From positions 139,948-203,947 of the forward strand of contig NZ_KE386880.1 in assembly GCF_000429305.1 (NCBI RefSeq): a DNA stretch of 64,000 bases, given 5' to 3'. The stretch comes from Desulfovibrio inopinatus DSM 10711 (GTDB lineage Bacteria; Desulfobacterota; Desulfovibrionia; Desulfovibrionales; Desulfovibrionaceae). Shown piece after piece: positions 56,489-64,000 of this stretch (positions within the stretch are counted from its first letter, which is position 1; the number at the start of each line of letters is the position of its first letter). The notes beneath the pieces were generated by a model. That model saw nothing but the letters and a program-made list of their open reading frames with translations, was not told where the DNA came from and ran no database searches. The position numbers and the translations under genes are program-made.

Positions 56489-57088
56489 CTACTCCACGAG
56501 TTTGCCGATACGATTCCAGCGCACGTGGGGAAAGCCGTCCCAAGACCAATAAATAATAAGGGCTTTGCCTTTGATTTTTTCGCGGTCAACGAACCCCCAG
56601 AATCGAGAGTCGTACGACTCATCCCGGTTGTCGCCCATGACAAAATATTTCCCTTCGGGAACAGTAATTTGAGCCATGTTGTCACGTCGACCAACCATGT
56701 TGGGGTCGGTGTGTTGGACATAGGGTTCGACGAGCTTTTCACCGTTGCGATAGACGTCTTTATTCCGGATCTCAAGGGTGTCGCCGGGCAGACCGATGAC
56801 ACGTTTAATGAAGTCTTTTGAGGGATCTTCAGGAAATTCGAAAACAATGATATCTTCATGTTGGGGGTTGTCGATATCGACGAGAATGGTATCGGTGAAG
56901 GGGATTTTGAGACCATAGATGAATTTGTTGACAAGCAGATGGTCACCAATTTGAAGCGTTTCCAGCATGGATCCGGACGGTATCTTAAAAGCCTGAACCA
57001 CGAAGGTTCGGATAATAAGAGCGAGAACAAGTGCTACGGCGAGCGCTTCAATGTATTCAAGGAGAACTTTTTGCCATCTGGGATTCAT
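56489..57088 (-). CDS. lepB: signal peptidase I
   Basis: 199 residues. An N-terminal membrane anchor (EALAVALVLALIIRTFV), then the catalytic Ser in IPSGSMLETL near 36, the catalytic Lys in FIKRVIGLPGD near 93, and GDNRDESYDSRFWG near 155. It cleaves signal peptides on the outer face of the inner membrane. ATG 57088 has GGAGGG 4-5 nt upstream; the longer frame is rejected. Co-transcribed with comM. Confidence 0.95.
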   Translation of the reverse strand: MNPRWQKVLLEYIEALAVALVLALIIRTFVVQAFKIPSGSMLETLQIGDHLLVNKFIYGLKIPFTDTILVDIDNPQHEDIIVFEFPEDPSKDFIKRVIGLPGDTLEIRNKDVYRNGEKLVEPYVQHTDPNMVGRRDNMAQITVPEGKYFVMGDNRDESYDSRFWGFVDREKIKGKALIIYWSWDGFPHVRWNRIGKLVE

Positions 57089-57275
57089 GCGACCCTCCGA
57101 GGGGAGACGTCGGCCAAGGCGTATCTGCGCGAAGCTGACCGGCATCCCACGGAACCAAGTTTGTATTAATTGATACGTTGATAGGAAAACGGAGATGTTT
57201 ACCGTTGAATGCGTTGCATTGCAACCTCAAGTGTTCCGTTTGGATAAACCGCGGTCATGACGGAGAAAGAAGCGA

Positions 57276-57572
57276 TCAAGACTCATGTCGATCACGTCGC
57301 CGTCCTTGGGAAAATACAGCCTCCCAGTCTACGGGAGTGAGGCTGCGCCGATTGCGCTCTTGGAGGATGGGCCAACCGTCATCCGGGATGTGTCGTGTCA
57401 GGATACGGTTGACGAATTGCCGACCGGCATCTCCACAGCATTTACATGACCATCCGCAGATATCACAGGTGCATCCGCCGGTTTTAAACATTTCTTTCAG
57501 TGTTCCGGAGCGATCACAACACGCGTCGCACAAGAGCAGAACGGATTCGTGAAGAGCAGCGGTATTAGACAT
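57276..57572 (-). CDS. small cysteine-rich protein
   Basis: 98 residues with nine cysteines between residues 15 and 47: CDACCD, then CTCDICGWSCKCCGDAG. The spacing suggests a zinc or iron-sulfur site. No family recognised. The start at 57572 is directly after the terminator of hom and has no ribosome site, so the true start may be later. It lies upstream of lepB but 190 nt away. Confidence 0.55.
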   Translation of the reverse strand: MSNTAALHESVLLLCDACCDRSGTLKEMFKTGGCTCDICGWSCKCCGDAGRQFVNRILTRHIPDDGWPILQERNRRSLTPVDWEAVFSQGRRRDRHES

Positions 57573-57579
57573 AGGGACG

Positions 57580-57620
57580 AAAAAAAATGTCCTGAAACGT
57601 CGTGACGACGTTTCAGGACA
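57580..57620 (-). terminator. terminator of hom
   Basis: On the minus strand a perfect stem (57588-57620, TGTCCTGAAACGTCGT and its complement, one-base loop) is followed by eight T (57580-57587). It lies 13 nt after the hom stop. Confidence 0.92.
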
Positions 57621-57633
57621 ATAACTTTAAGGT

Positions 57634-58926
57634 TTAGAGTACACGCAGGTGTACAATGGGTGACATAATGAACGGCATCGCGCCGATTTCTTCCAGGGCT
57701 TCGGCAACATCTTTTTCGCGTGCGCCATGCGTGAGAAAAACGATAGGAACGGTACCGTTCTTGGGTTCTCCTTTTTGCACGGCCTGGGCAATGGAGATAT
57801 CTCGTTCCCCCATGACGCGAGACAATGCCGCCATGACACCGGCACGATCTTCGACATTGAATCGAAAATAATGGGGTCTGGAGGCCATTGCCGGAGGCAT
57901 GATGTTGGCTTGTGGCAAGCTCGGGTCATCGAAACCGAGGTTATTGACGCACGAGCCTTCGCGTACAAGCGCCATAATGTCAGCCAAAACGGCACTGCCA
58001 GTGGGGCGTGCTCCTGCGCCCTTTCCTTGAAAGAGCACCGCTCCAACGGCATTGCCTTCAACTCGAACCGCGTTGAAGGAGCCGCATACCTGCGCGAGCA
58101 GATAGGTTTTTTTGACAAGCATGGGGAATACGCCGGCTTCAAGCTGACCGTCCTCGTCGACCACGCGGCCTATGAGTTTGATCTCATAGCCGAGTTCCCG
58201 AGCATACTCGATATCGATCGGATCGATGTCGGATATACCTTTGACCGGGAGACGGGCCAGGGGATAATCCTGCCCGAAAGCAAGCCGGATAAGGACAACG
58301 AGCTTGTGCGCCGCGTCGATTCCTTCGATGTCGAACGTGGGGTCGGCTTCGGCAAATCCGCGGTCTTGAGCACCTTTGAGCGCATCTTGAAAACAGACGC
58401 CCTTGTCGGCCATTTCCGTCAGGATGAAGTTGGCCGTTCCGTTGAGGATACCGACAATGCCTGAGATCCGGTTTCCGGCGAGGCCTTCCTTGAGTGCTTC
58501 GACGATGGGGATGCCACCGGCCGCACTGGCTTCATAATAGAGACCACGCTTGTGCTCGGCGGCAAGCGCAAACAGTTCGGGACCGCGTTCGGCCAACAGG
58601 GCTTTATTGGCGGTTACGACATGCTTGCCAGCCCGAATGGATCGCGTGATGAGTTCATGAGCGGTTTTGATGCCACCCATGAGTTCGACCACGATATCAA
58701 TTTCGGGATCTTCGGCCATCGTGAAGCAATCGCGAGTGACCTCGACGTCGCTCGGCGGGGTCCAGGCACGGGTTTTGGTCGTATCGCGAACGGCAACGGT
58801 CTTGATACGGATATGGCGCCCGAGACGGCGCGCGATCCAGTCGTCGTTTTCGTCCAAAATAGTGGCCAGGCCACAACCCACAGTGCCAAGACCGGCAATG
58901 CCGATACGAATCGGATCGTTGTTCAC
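57634..58926 (-). CDS. hom: homoserine dehydrogenase with ACT domain
   Basis: 430 residues. NAD(P)-dependent reduction of aspartate semialdehyde to homoserine (threonine and methionine synthesis). Rossmann GIAGLGTVGCGLA near 9-21; VVTANKALLAERG; GILNGTANFIL; the catalytic segment FAEADPTFDIEGIDAAHKL near 200-218; C-terminal ACT domain (about 350-430), allowing feedback by threonine. GTG 58926 lies 3 nt after the aminotransferase stop. Ended by the terminator at 57580. Confidence 0.96.
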   Translation of the reverse strand: MNNDPIRIGIAGLGTVGCGLATILDENDDWIARRLGRHIRIKTVAVRDTTKTRAWTPPSDVEVTRDCFTMAEDPEIDIVVELMGGIKTAHELITRSIRAGKHVVTANKALLAERGPELFALAAEHKRGLYYEASAAGGIPIVEALKEGLAGNRISGIVGILNGTANFILTEMADKGVCFQDALKGAQDRGFAEADPTFDIEGIDAAHKLVVLIRLAFGQDYPLARLPVKGISDIDPIDIEYARELGYEIKLIGRVVDEDGQLEAGVFPMLVKKTYLLAQVCGSFNAVRVEGNAVGAVLFQGKGAGARPTGSAVLADIMALVREGSCVNNLGFDDPSLPQANIMPPAMASRPHYFRFNVEDRAGVMAALSRVMGERDISIAQAVQKGEPKNGTVPIVFLTHGAREKDVAEALEEIGAMPFIMSPIVHLRVL

Positions 58927-58929
58927 ATG

Positions 58930-60102
58930 TTACCCCGAGATGACTTTTTTCAGGCCGCGTATAGCCTGATTGATACGATGTCTGTTTTCCACAAGTGCAA
59001 AGCGGACGCGGTCGTCGCCGTAATGGCCGAAACCGAGTCCGGGGGATACGGCGGTATGTCCTTCTTTCAGCAAGAGCTTGGAGAATTCGACCGATCCCAT
59101 TTTTTTGAATTCATCCGGAATTTCCGCCCAGACGAACATGGTTGCTTTGGGGGGCGGAACGTCCCAGCCAATACGATTGAGCCCCTCAATCAACGCATCG
59201 CGACGATCTTGATAGATGTCCACGATTTCTTTGACACATTCTTGAGGGCCGTTCAGTGCAACCGTGGCCGCAATCTGAATGGGCTGGAAAATACCATAGT
59301 CGAGATAGCTTTTGATGCGGGTGAGGGCATGCACCATGTCCGGGTTGCCGCAGCAAAAACCGACACGCCAGCCGGCCATGGAGTAGCTTTTGGACAGGGA
59401 GAAGAATTCGACGCCCACATCTTTTGCGCCTCTGGCCTGCAGGAAGCTCGGTGGCATGTAGCCATCGAACCCGAGATCGGCGTAGGCGAAGTCGTGAATG
59501 ACGTACATATTGTGTTCTTTGGCGAAATCCACGATTTTTTCAAAGAACTCAATGTCCACAACAGCCGTCGTCGGGTTGTGGGGGTACGAAAGAATAAGCA
59601 ATTTGGGCTGAGGCCAGGTCTGTTTTGTTGCCAAAAGCAGATCATCAAAAAAATTGCGGTCTAGTCCGATAGGAATACGCCGGACATCTGCCCCGGCGAT
59701 GATGCTTGCGAAGGGGTGGATGGGGTATGCCGGATCGGTGGCGAAGACAACATCGCCCGGGTTGAGCATGACCATGGCAAGGTGAGCCAGGCCTTCTTTG
59801 GCACCCATCGTGACCACAACTTCCTTGTCGTGATCGAGCTCCACGCCAAACCGACGAAGATACCAGTTGGCGATGGCCAGGCGCAAACCGTGAATACCCT
59901 TGGATGCCGAGTAACGGTGGTTGACTCCCTTTGCCGATGCTTCAACAAGCTTATCAACAATATGCTGAGGTGTCGGGATGTCTGGGTTGCCCATGCCAAG
60001 GTCGATGATGTCTTCCCCTTGACGACGCATGCGCATTTTGAGGTCGTTGACGACCGCAAAAACATAGGGGGGAAGGCGATTCATTCTCGCAAACTTTTCC
60101 AT
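58930..60102 (-). CDS. PLP aminotransferase class I/II (AlaC-like)
   Basis: 390 residues. [10 protein letters not shown] near 36, [18 protein letters not shown] near 65-82, SYPHNPTTA near 170 and the PLP lysine in [15 protein letters not shown] near 230. The pattern is that of the glutamate-pyruvate / AlaC group, with LL-diaminopimelate aminotransferase an alternative; coupling to hom, an aspartate-family enzyme, leaves both open. ATG 60102 has GGAGAA upstream. Confidence 0.88.
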   Translation of the reverse strand: MEKFARMNRLPPYVFAVVNDLKMRMRRQGEDIIDLGMGNPDIPTPQHIVDKLVEASAKGVNHRYSASKGIHGLRLAIANWYLRRFGVELDHDKEVVVTMGAKEGLAHLAMVMLNPGDVVFATDPAYPIHPFASIIAGADVRRIPIGLDRNFFDDLLLATKQTWPQPKLLILSYPHNPTTAVVDIEFFEKIVDFAKEHNMYVIHDFAYADLGFDGYMPPSFLQARGAKDVGVEFFSLSKSYSMAGWRVGFCCGNPDMVHALTRIKSYLDYGIFQPIQIAATVALNGPQECVKEIVDIYQDRRDALIEGLNRIGWDVPPPKATMFVWAEIPDEFKKMGSVEFSKLLLKEGHTAVSPGLGFGHYGDDRVRFALVENRHRINQAIRGLKKVISG

Positions 60103-60314
60103 TGGACCGTGTTCTCCTTAAGAACAAAAAGTGACGTTTGGGATCGCGCGAATCTATCCGTGTGACCCTGTCCTGTCAAAGCCGGAAGCAATTTAGGTAT
60201 AAAAGACAGGATCAAATCCACAGAAAAAGACTGCGAACCACTCAAGTTGCGGGGGAGCCGACACCGCTTGTTGTGACTTGCTTGGACGAACTCGTCAAGA
60301 GGATGATTTTTTTG

Positions 60315-60343
60315 TTGACAGAAATTTCCTCAGTGCCTATATA
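60315..60343 (+). promoter_or_regulatory. sigma-70 promoter of tRNA-Ser
   Basis: TTGACA (60315-60320), 17-nt spacer, TATATA (60338-60343), with the tRNA 5' end 32 nt downstream. Confidence 0.85.
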
Positions 60344-60374
60344 CCCCTCCTCCAGGCGGTGACGCCAATCATGC

Positions 60375-60468
60375 GGAGAGGTGTCCGAGTCGGCCGAAGG
60401 AGCTCGCCTGCTAAGCGAGTATGGGGGGTAGACCTCCATCGAGAGTTCAAATCTCTCCCTCTCCGCCA
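60375..60468 (+). tRNA. tRNA-Ser (anticodon GCU)
   Basis: Acceptor GGAGAG pairs with CTCTCC (60459-60464), discriminator G, encoded CCA (60466-60468). The anticodon stem CTCGC/GCGAG encloses CTGCTAA, giving GCU (60410-60412). A long variable arm and GAGAGTTCAAATCTCTC T-arm complete a serine tRNA of 94 nt. Confidence 0.97.
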
Positions 60469-60481
60469 CAAGGCTATAATT

Positions 60482-60520
60482 CCTGGGTGTTAGCGGGAGC
60501 TAACATCCAGGTTTTTTTTT
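60482..60520 (+). terminator. terminator of tRNA-Ser
   Basis: CCTGGGTGTTAGC and GCTAACATCCAGG around GGGA, followed by nine T. Confidence 0.92.
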
Positions 60521-60580
60521 CATACGTCGTGTTCACCTTGTGACCCGACCAATTGCCCCCGTTTATGAGGTGAAGCAGCA

Positions 60581-61936
60581 TTGGCAGGAGCAATTCTCGC
60601 GTCGCTGGTACGCCCGTCGGTACTGCCTTTTGAGGTTGATGCGCCGGTAAAATCAGCACCGTACCAGGTTGGAAAATGGTTAGCGTCAGATCAGCAGATA
60701 TTAGACGCCTGGGCAGATGAACTTATATTAGAAGCTAAGGTCGAGGAGGCGAGACCTCCCTTGGCGCCCGTGCTTCAAGAGTTCAAAGAACTTATAGAAA
60801 ACGATCCTGAATTGTACATGCTCTTTACGGAGATGTTTCTTCAGGTACCGCATACGCCCGAGTTCGCCCAAGACCCCACCGGGGGCCCGAAAATCAGAGA
60901 TTACCAACATATGTTGGAACTCATGAATGTGATTTTGACACGGGCACCGGAGTTCAACACGACCGGTTTGGTCGGCTTTCCCTTGAATGCCATTTTGAAT
61001 TGGGCGATGGGGACACAAGCCGGCACAGCGGCGTTTCTGAATCAAAAGGTCAATCAGCAGCTCAAAAAAATATTGAATGAATGGGCCAAATTTCTCGAGT
61101 CTCCGGAATCGCGCTATGTTTTGACCGAAGACCCCGAGCACGGTTGGTTTGGCCGCGACGCGCAACAGGCGATGCCCACGTTTGTTGAAGATTTTGTCTG
61201 TGATCCGACGGCACCGTATTACGGCTATGCCTCGTGGGATGATTTCTTCACTCGAACACTGCGTGAGGACCAACGCCCTGTGGCTGCGCCGGAGGACGAT
61301 ACCGTCATTGCCAATGCATGCGAGTCAGCCCCGTATCGGTTGGAAACGAAGGTCAACTTTTGCGATACGTTTTGGCTCAAGGGGCAGCCGTATTCCTTGG
61401 CGCACATGTTCGATGGAGACCCCATGGCGAAGCAATTCGTCGGCGGGACGGTCTATCAGGCATTTCTCAGCGCGTTGAGCTATCACCGATGGCATAGCCC
61501 GGTCAGCGGGACGGTGGTTCAAACCAAGTTGATCGAAGGTTCCTATTACGCGCAAGCCCAATGCGAAGGCTTCGACCCTGCCGGCCCCAACCTGTCGCAG
61601 GGATATATAACGCACCTGGCAGCCAGAGCGCTCGTCTGCATTGAGGCTGATAACCCGGACATCGGTTTGATGTGTGTCCTGTTTATCGGCATGGCCGAAG
61701 TGTCGTCCAATGAAATCACGGTTGTCGAAGGGCAACATGTGAAGAAGGGTGAACAGCTCGGCATGTTCCACTACGGTGGTTCCACGCATGTGTTGCTGTT
61801 TCGTCCGGGCGTGGAACTTGAATTTGATCTGCACGGCCAGGAACCGGATGTCCACTCCCATAACATCCTCGTGCGCGAACGTATCGCCACGGTGAAAAAC
61901 GGACGCGACACCGGAAAACATATCCCTGTCGATTGA
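60581..61936 (+). CDS. phosphatidylserine decarboxylase superfamily protein, GGST type
   Basis: 451 residues starting at TTG 60581 (GAGG about 10 nt upstream). An N-terminal domain of about 180 residues (PSVLPFEVDAPVKSAPYQVG) precedes the decarboxylase domain: YASWDDFFTRTLREDQRPV near 220, LSYHRWHSPVSGTVV near 303, and the C-terminal processing site FHYGGSTHVLLF near 396-407. Canonical enzymes have LGST there; here it is GGST. The long soluble two-domain form with a GGS[ST] site resembles fungal PsiD-type tryptophan decarboxylases rather than the membrane enzyme. Self-cleavage before the serine would create the pyruvoyl cofactor. Substrate not known. Confidence 0.82.
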   Translation: MAGAILASLVRPSVLPFEVDAPVKSAPYQVGKWLASDQQILDAWADELILEAKVEEARPPLAPVLQEFKELIENDPELYMLFTEMFLQVPHTPEFAQDPTGGPKIRDYQHMLELMNVILTRAPEFNTTGLVGFPLNAILNWAMGTQAGTAAFLNQKVNQQLKKILNEWAKFLESPESRYVLTEDPEHGWFGRDAQQAMPTFVEDFVCDPTAPYYGYASWDDFFTRTLREDQRPVAAPEDDTVIANACESAPYRLETKVNFCDTFWLKGQPYSLAHMFDGDPMAKQFVGGTVYQAFLSALSYHRWHSPVSGTVVQTKLIEGSYYAQAQCEGFDPAGPNLSQGYITHLAARALVCIEADNPDIGLMCVLFIGMAEVSSNEITVVEGQHVKKGEQLGMFHYGGSTHVLLFRPGVELEFDLHGQEPDVHSHNILVRERIATVKNGRDTGKHIPVD

Positions 61937-62005
61937 CATATATCATCAAGCTCAGCTGGGTCTGGGCGTCACGTTTCGTGCAAGATTTTACCCTTCACGA
62001 GAGCA

Positions 62006-62032
62006 AAACGGCCGCTTTATGCGGCCGTTTTT
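62006..62032 (+). terminator. terminator after the decarboxylase gene
   Basis: AAACGGCCGC, TTTAT loop, GCGGCCGTTT followed by TT, 70 nt after the stop. Confidence 0.88.
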
Positions 62033-62080
62033 GCGTTGGAAATAAAGAATCGTGTTCACCTAAAGAGTCTATTGGAGAGC

Positions 62081-62971
62081 TCAGGAGGATTCATTGAGTT
62101 TTTGGAGGAAAGAACTTGCATTATCTTTGTGTACAGCGATATAGTTTGTTGGAGTCTTATCCTCTCTATCGGGTTCAAATCGTTGGATTTTGGTAAGAGC
62201 TCCGTTGAACTGTATTTGGTATACATTGTATTCATGCTCAACAAAAAAATTTTCAAGCTTTCTCAGCTTTTGCTCCCTGTACTCAACGATATCATTCTGT
62301 AATTTTTCTTTCGTCACACGAAGGAAATGATTCAAGATTTCAAAAACAATGTAGGGTGAACATTTTGTTATAGTTCCGGAAAACCCTTTCAATACCTCGA
62401 GTTCTCCACCTTCAACATCAATTTTGATGGTAGCAATTGGGGATTTAATAAACTCGTCGACAATTTCATCTCCACGGGTTCCATAGACGCATTTCGAATA
62501 GGTGTGAAAACCATCAGGCCTGTATTTGGAATCAATAGAAGTCGTTGGGTCACAGTTTAGCTTGCGATATTGCAACATAATTGGACCTGTTTTATCGGCA
62601 GCAGCAACAGGGATAATGTGATGGTTTTCAAGCGCGTTGGCATTGATGAATCTCTTGGCAAGGAAACACGATGTGATATCAGGCTCAAAGCCAACATACA
62701 TGGCATTGAAACCAAGGCTATAGAGTTTTTTTATTGTTTGTCCAACATTTACTCCTACGTCAATAAATGCACCATCATGATTTTTGATGAGAAAAGAAAA
62801 TACAGAATCGAGTTCTGGCTCATAGTTGTCTAGTGATAATGCTATAGAGATATCTCCATCTTTAGAAATGTAGATTGGATAATGATATTTATTGTTGTTT
62901 GTGAATTTGATAATATCAATGCTTAGTGCCTTTGCTGTCATTTTTAGTAATTTTAGAAATGGTCTTCTCAT
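62081..62971 (-). CDS. FkbM-family methyltransferase
   Basis: 296 residues. SAM-binding FIDVGVNVGQTIKKLY near 70-85, YVGFEPD (about 93), IKIDVEGGELEVLKGF near 175 and a C-terminal FVEHEYNVYQI. FkbM-type enzymes methylate hydroxyls of glycans or natural products. AT-rich, start ATG 62971 without a strong ribosome site. It sits between a broken gene and the decarboxylase; part of an accessory patch. Confidence 0.85.
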   Translation of the reverse strand: MRRPFLKLLKMTAKALSIDIIKFTNNNKYHYPIYISKDGDISIALSLDNYEPELDSVFSFLIKNHDGAFIDVGVNVGQTIKKLYSLGFNAMYVGFEPDITSCFLAKRFINANALENHHIIPVAAADKTGPIMLQYRKLNCDPTTSIDSKYRPDGFHTYSKCVYGTRGDEIVDEFIKSPIATIKIDVEGGELEVLKGFSGTITKCSPYIVFEILNHFLRVTKEKLQNDIVEYREQKLRKLENFFVEHEYNVYQIQFNGALTKIQRFEPDREDKTPTNYIAVHKDNASSFLQKLNESS

Positions 62972-62977
62972 AAATCC

Positions 62978-63481
62978 TCACGATGTTTTAGTTTTTAGCT
63001 TTTTGAGAATGTTTTTGGTAAAGAATAACATATAACAATAATTTTTTTCCCATATGTTATATGACAAACGATTGCAATGGTGTATGTTCCTTCTTGCATG
63101 GTCGTATTTGGATGCAATGTGATGGTAAAATATTGAATAATATAGATTTAAATGTTCAAAATCTTTTCCGTCAGGGACATGTCCATTTGTTCTGATTTGT
63201 CTTATTACTCCTTTTCTAGTCTGATTATGAACGCTCACCTGCATCGAACTCGACAATCATGATATCTGTTTGATGTAGATGGTTCGTACTTGGGCCAACT
63301 TTGCATAGCCGGGGAGTGAGAGTCCTGCGTACGGCGATGGAGACCACTCCTTTTCATTGGCGTACGAATAGAAAATATAATGTTCAACACAACGGACATT
63401 CGGCATCAATAGTGAAGTTATCGCTACGATGACGTTACCGCAGAAGACGAGGCGAATGCGGTGCGGTTGTTTCACGTTCAC
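62978..63481 (-). pseudogene. hypothetical gene interrupted by an in-frame stop
   Basis: Two adjacent open stretches on the minus strand are in the same frame: 63481-63260 (MNVKQPHRIRLVFCGNVIV to YIKQIS) and 63256-62978 (QVSVHNQTRKGVIRQIRTNG to KKLKTKTS), divided by one TGA at 63257-63259. Together they encode about 167 residues. No family recognised; a glycan-related role is only suggested by the FkbM neighbour. The context of the TGA does not resemble a selenoprotein. Confidence 0.5.
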
Positions 63482-63723
63482 GCTTCAATTATCGCACGCA
63501 TTCTTGCTCATTACTGACAGAAACAGGAAATTTTGATGGAAAAAACTTTTAGCGGGTAATATTTCCCAAATTTTATGTTCACTCTACAGTACGTTGCGCA
63601 CTAAAATCGTAGCTCTGGCCGATTGGATCTGATAGGTAAGAAAAACGAGCATCAATTCAACCTGCAACTCCACGAGGCGAACATGCGCGTTTTGTCTCTC
63701 TTTACCCTAGTACATAGTATAAT

Positions 63724-64000
63724 TTAAAATTTCGGATATAGGCGCTTTAACTTGATGCGCGCATCCTTGGTCGTAAATCTCCAGTCGACCTGTGACTGGC
63801 GGTTGTTTCTATCTTCGTTCCATGCCTGGACTTGGGTACGCATTCTCTCAATACAATCAATCCGGCCGGCAAGGCACTGACGTTTCAAGGCGCTCAATTC
63901 TATTTCAGCAATGTTCAACCAACTCCCATGCTTGGGGGTATGGTGTATTTCAAGGCGTTGCGCAAGGCGTCTGGCTTCTTCTGCGGAAAACGCTGCGTAT
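63724..64000 (-). mobile_element. IS630-family transposase, C-terminal part, runs out of window
   Basis: 92 codons open to the window edge. HHTPKHGSWLNIAEIELSAL contains the H-T-x-x-H-G-S-W-L-N-x-x-E block with the last catalytic acid of the DDE/DDD-type IS630 nuclease; it is followed by LKRQCLAGRID, WNEDRNN and FTTKDARIKLKRLYP at the end. No inverted repeat could be set with confidence in 63600-63720. Confidence 0.88.

Noticed and set aside
63257..63259. In-frame TGA as a second selenocysteine codon
   Set aside because: No redox motif or cysteine-aligned context and no SECIS-like hairpin after it.

Overview
The window looks like the chromosome of a sulfate-reducing deltaproteobacterium of the Desulfovibrionaceae type. 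The evidence is a rubredoxin / rubredoxin:oxygen oxidoreductase pair, a cytoplasmic [FeFe]-hydrogenase with its own HydE, HydF and HydG maturases, a selenocysteine formate dehydrogenase, the futalosine route to menaquinone, and a PurS-PurL fusion of 999 residues without a glutaminase domain. The genus is inferred, not shown. Most genes are in compact core operons. AT-rich or mobile stretches lie at about 2.6-5.9 kb and at 62-64 kb.

Layout. 1-2.6 kb: the ispD end of a probable ispDF gene, the RNase P RNA with a clear promoter, and an MFS transporter. 2.6-5.9 kb: AT-rich accessory DNA with a PD-(D/E)XK nuclease-like gene, a small gene split by an apparent -1 frameshift at an A7 run, and a sulfotransferase-like gene. 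6.0-18.9 kb (all minus strand): one hydrogen/formate block, transcribed as fdhF (in-frame TGA read as Sec, with a SECIS hairpin), a four-cluster ferredoxin, hydA, a second four-cluster ferredoxin, a soluble PAS histidine kinase, an NtrC-type regulator, hydG, aspA, an unrecognised gene, hydE and hydF. The first four genes have the subunit composition of a hydrogen-dependent CO2 reductase / soluble formate hydrogenlyase. The rest would regulate it and build its H-cluster. Three copies of an ATTGC-NN-GCAAT site lie upstream of fdhF.

19.4-26.6 kb (plus): a type VI secretion vgrG island (vgrG, DUF2169-pentapeptide adaptor, DUF3540, PAAR-like DUF4150) ending in an unrecognised four-helix membrane protein. 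26.8-42.1 kb (mostly minus): roo and rub, purL, an HDOD-PAS-GGDEF protein, menaquinone genes (mqnB, mqnD, a polyprenyl synthase, and ubiE/menG further on), a nucleotide-sugar dehydrogenase, a DUF362 ferredoxin protein and trmJ. 42.3-46.8 kb: aroK, glucokinase, a DedA-like/ATP-grasp fusion and a higBA toxin-antitoxin pair. 46.8-52.6 kb: a membrane-anchored pentapeptide-repeat protein with very recent internal duplications, an exported protein with a probable frameshift, and a chemoreceptor. 52.8-62 kb: a periplasmic amidohydrolase, comM, lepB, hom and an aminotransferase, tRNA-Ser(GCU), and a decarboxylase of the phosphatidylserine decarboxylase superfamily with GGST in place of LGST. 62-64 kb: an FkbM methyltransferase, a gene broken by a stop codon, and the end of an IS630-type transposase.

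Two copies of a dispersed element of about 225 bp (42815-43043 plus, 54672-54894 minus) both sit between convergent genes. Each ends in a long perfect hairpin whose stem sequence differs between copies while pairing is kept.
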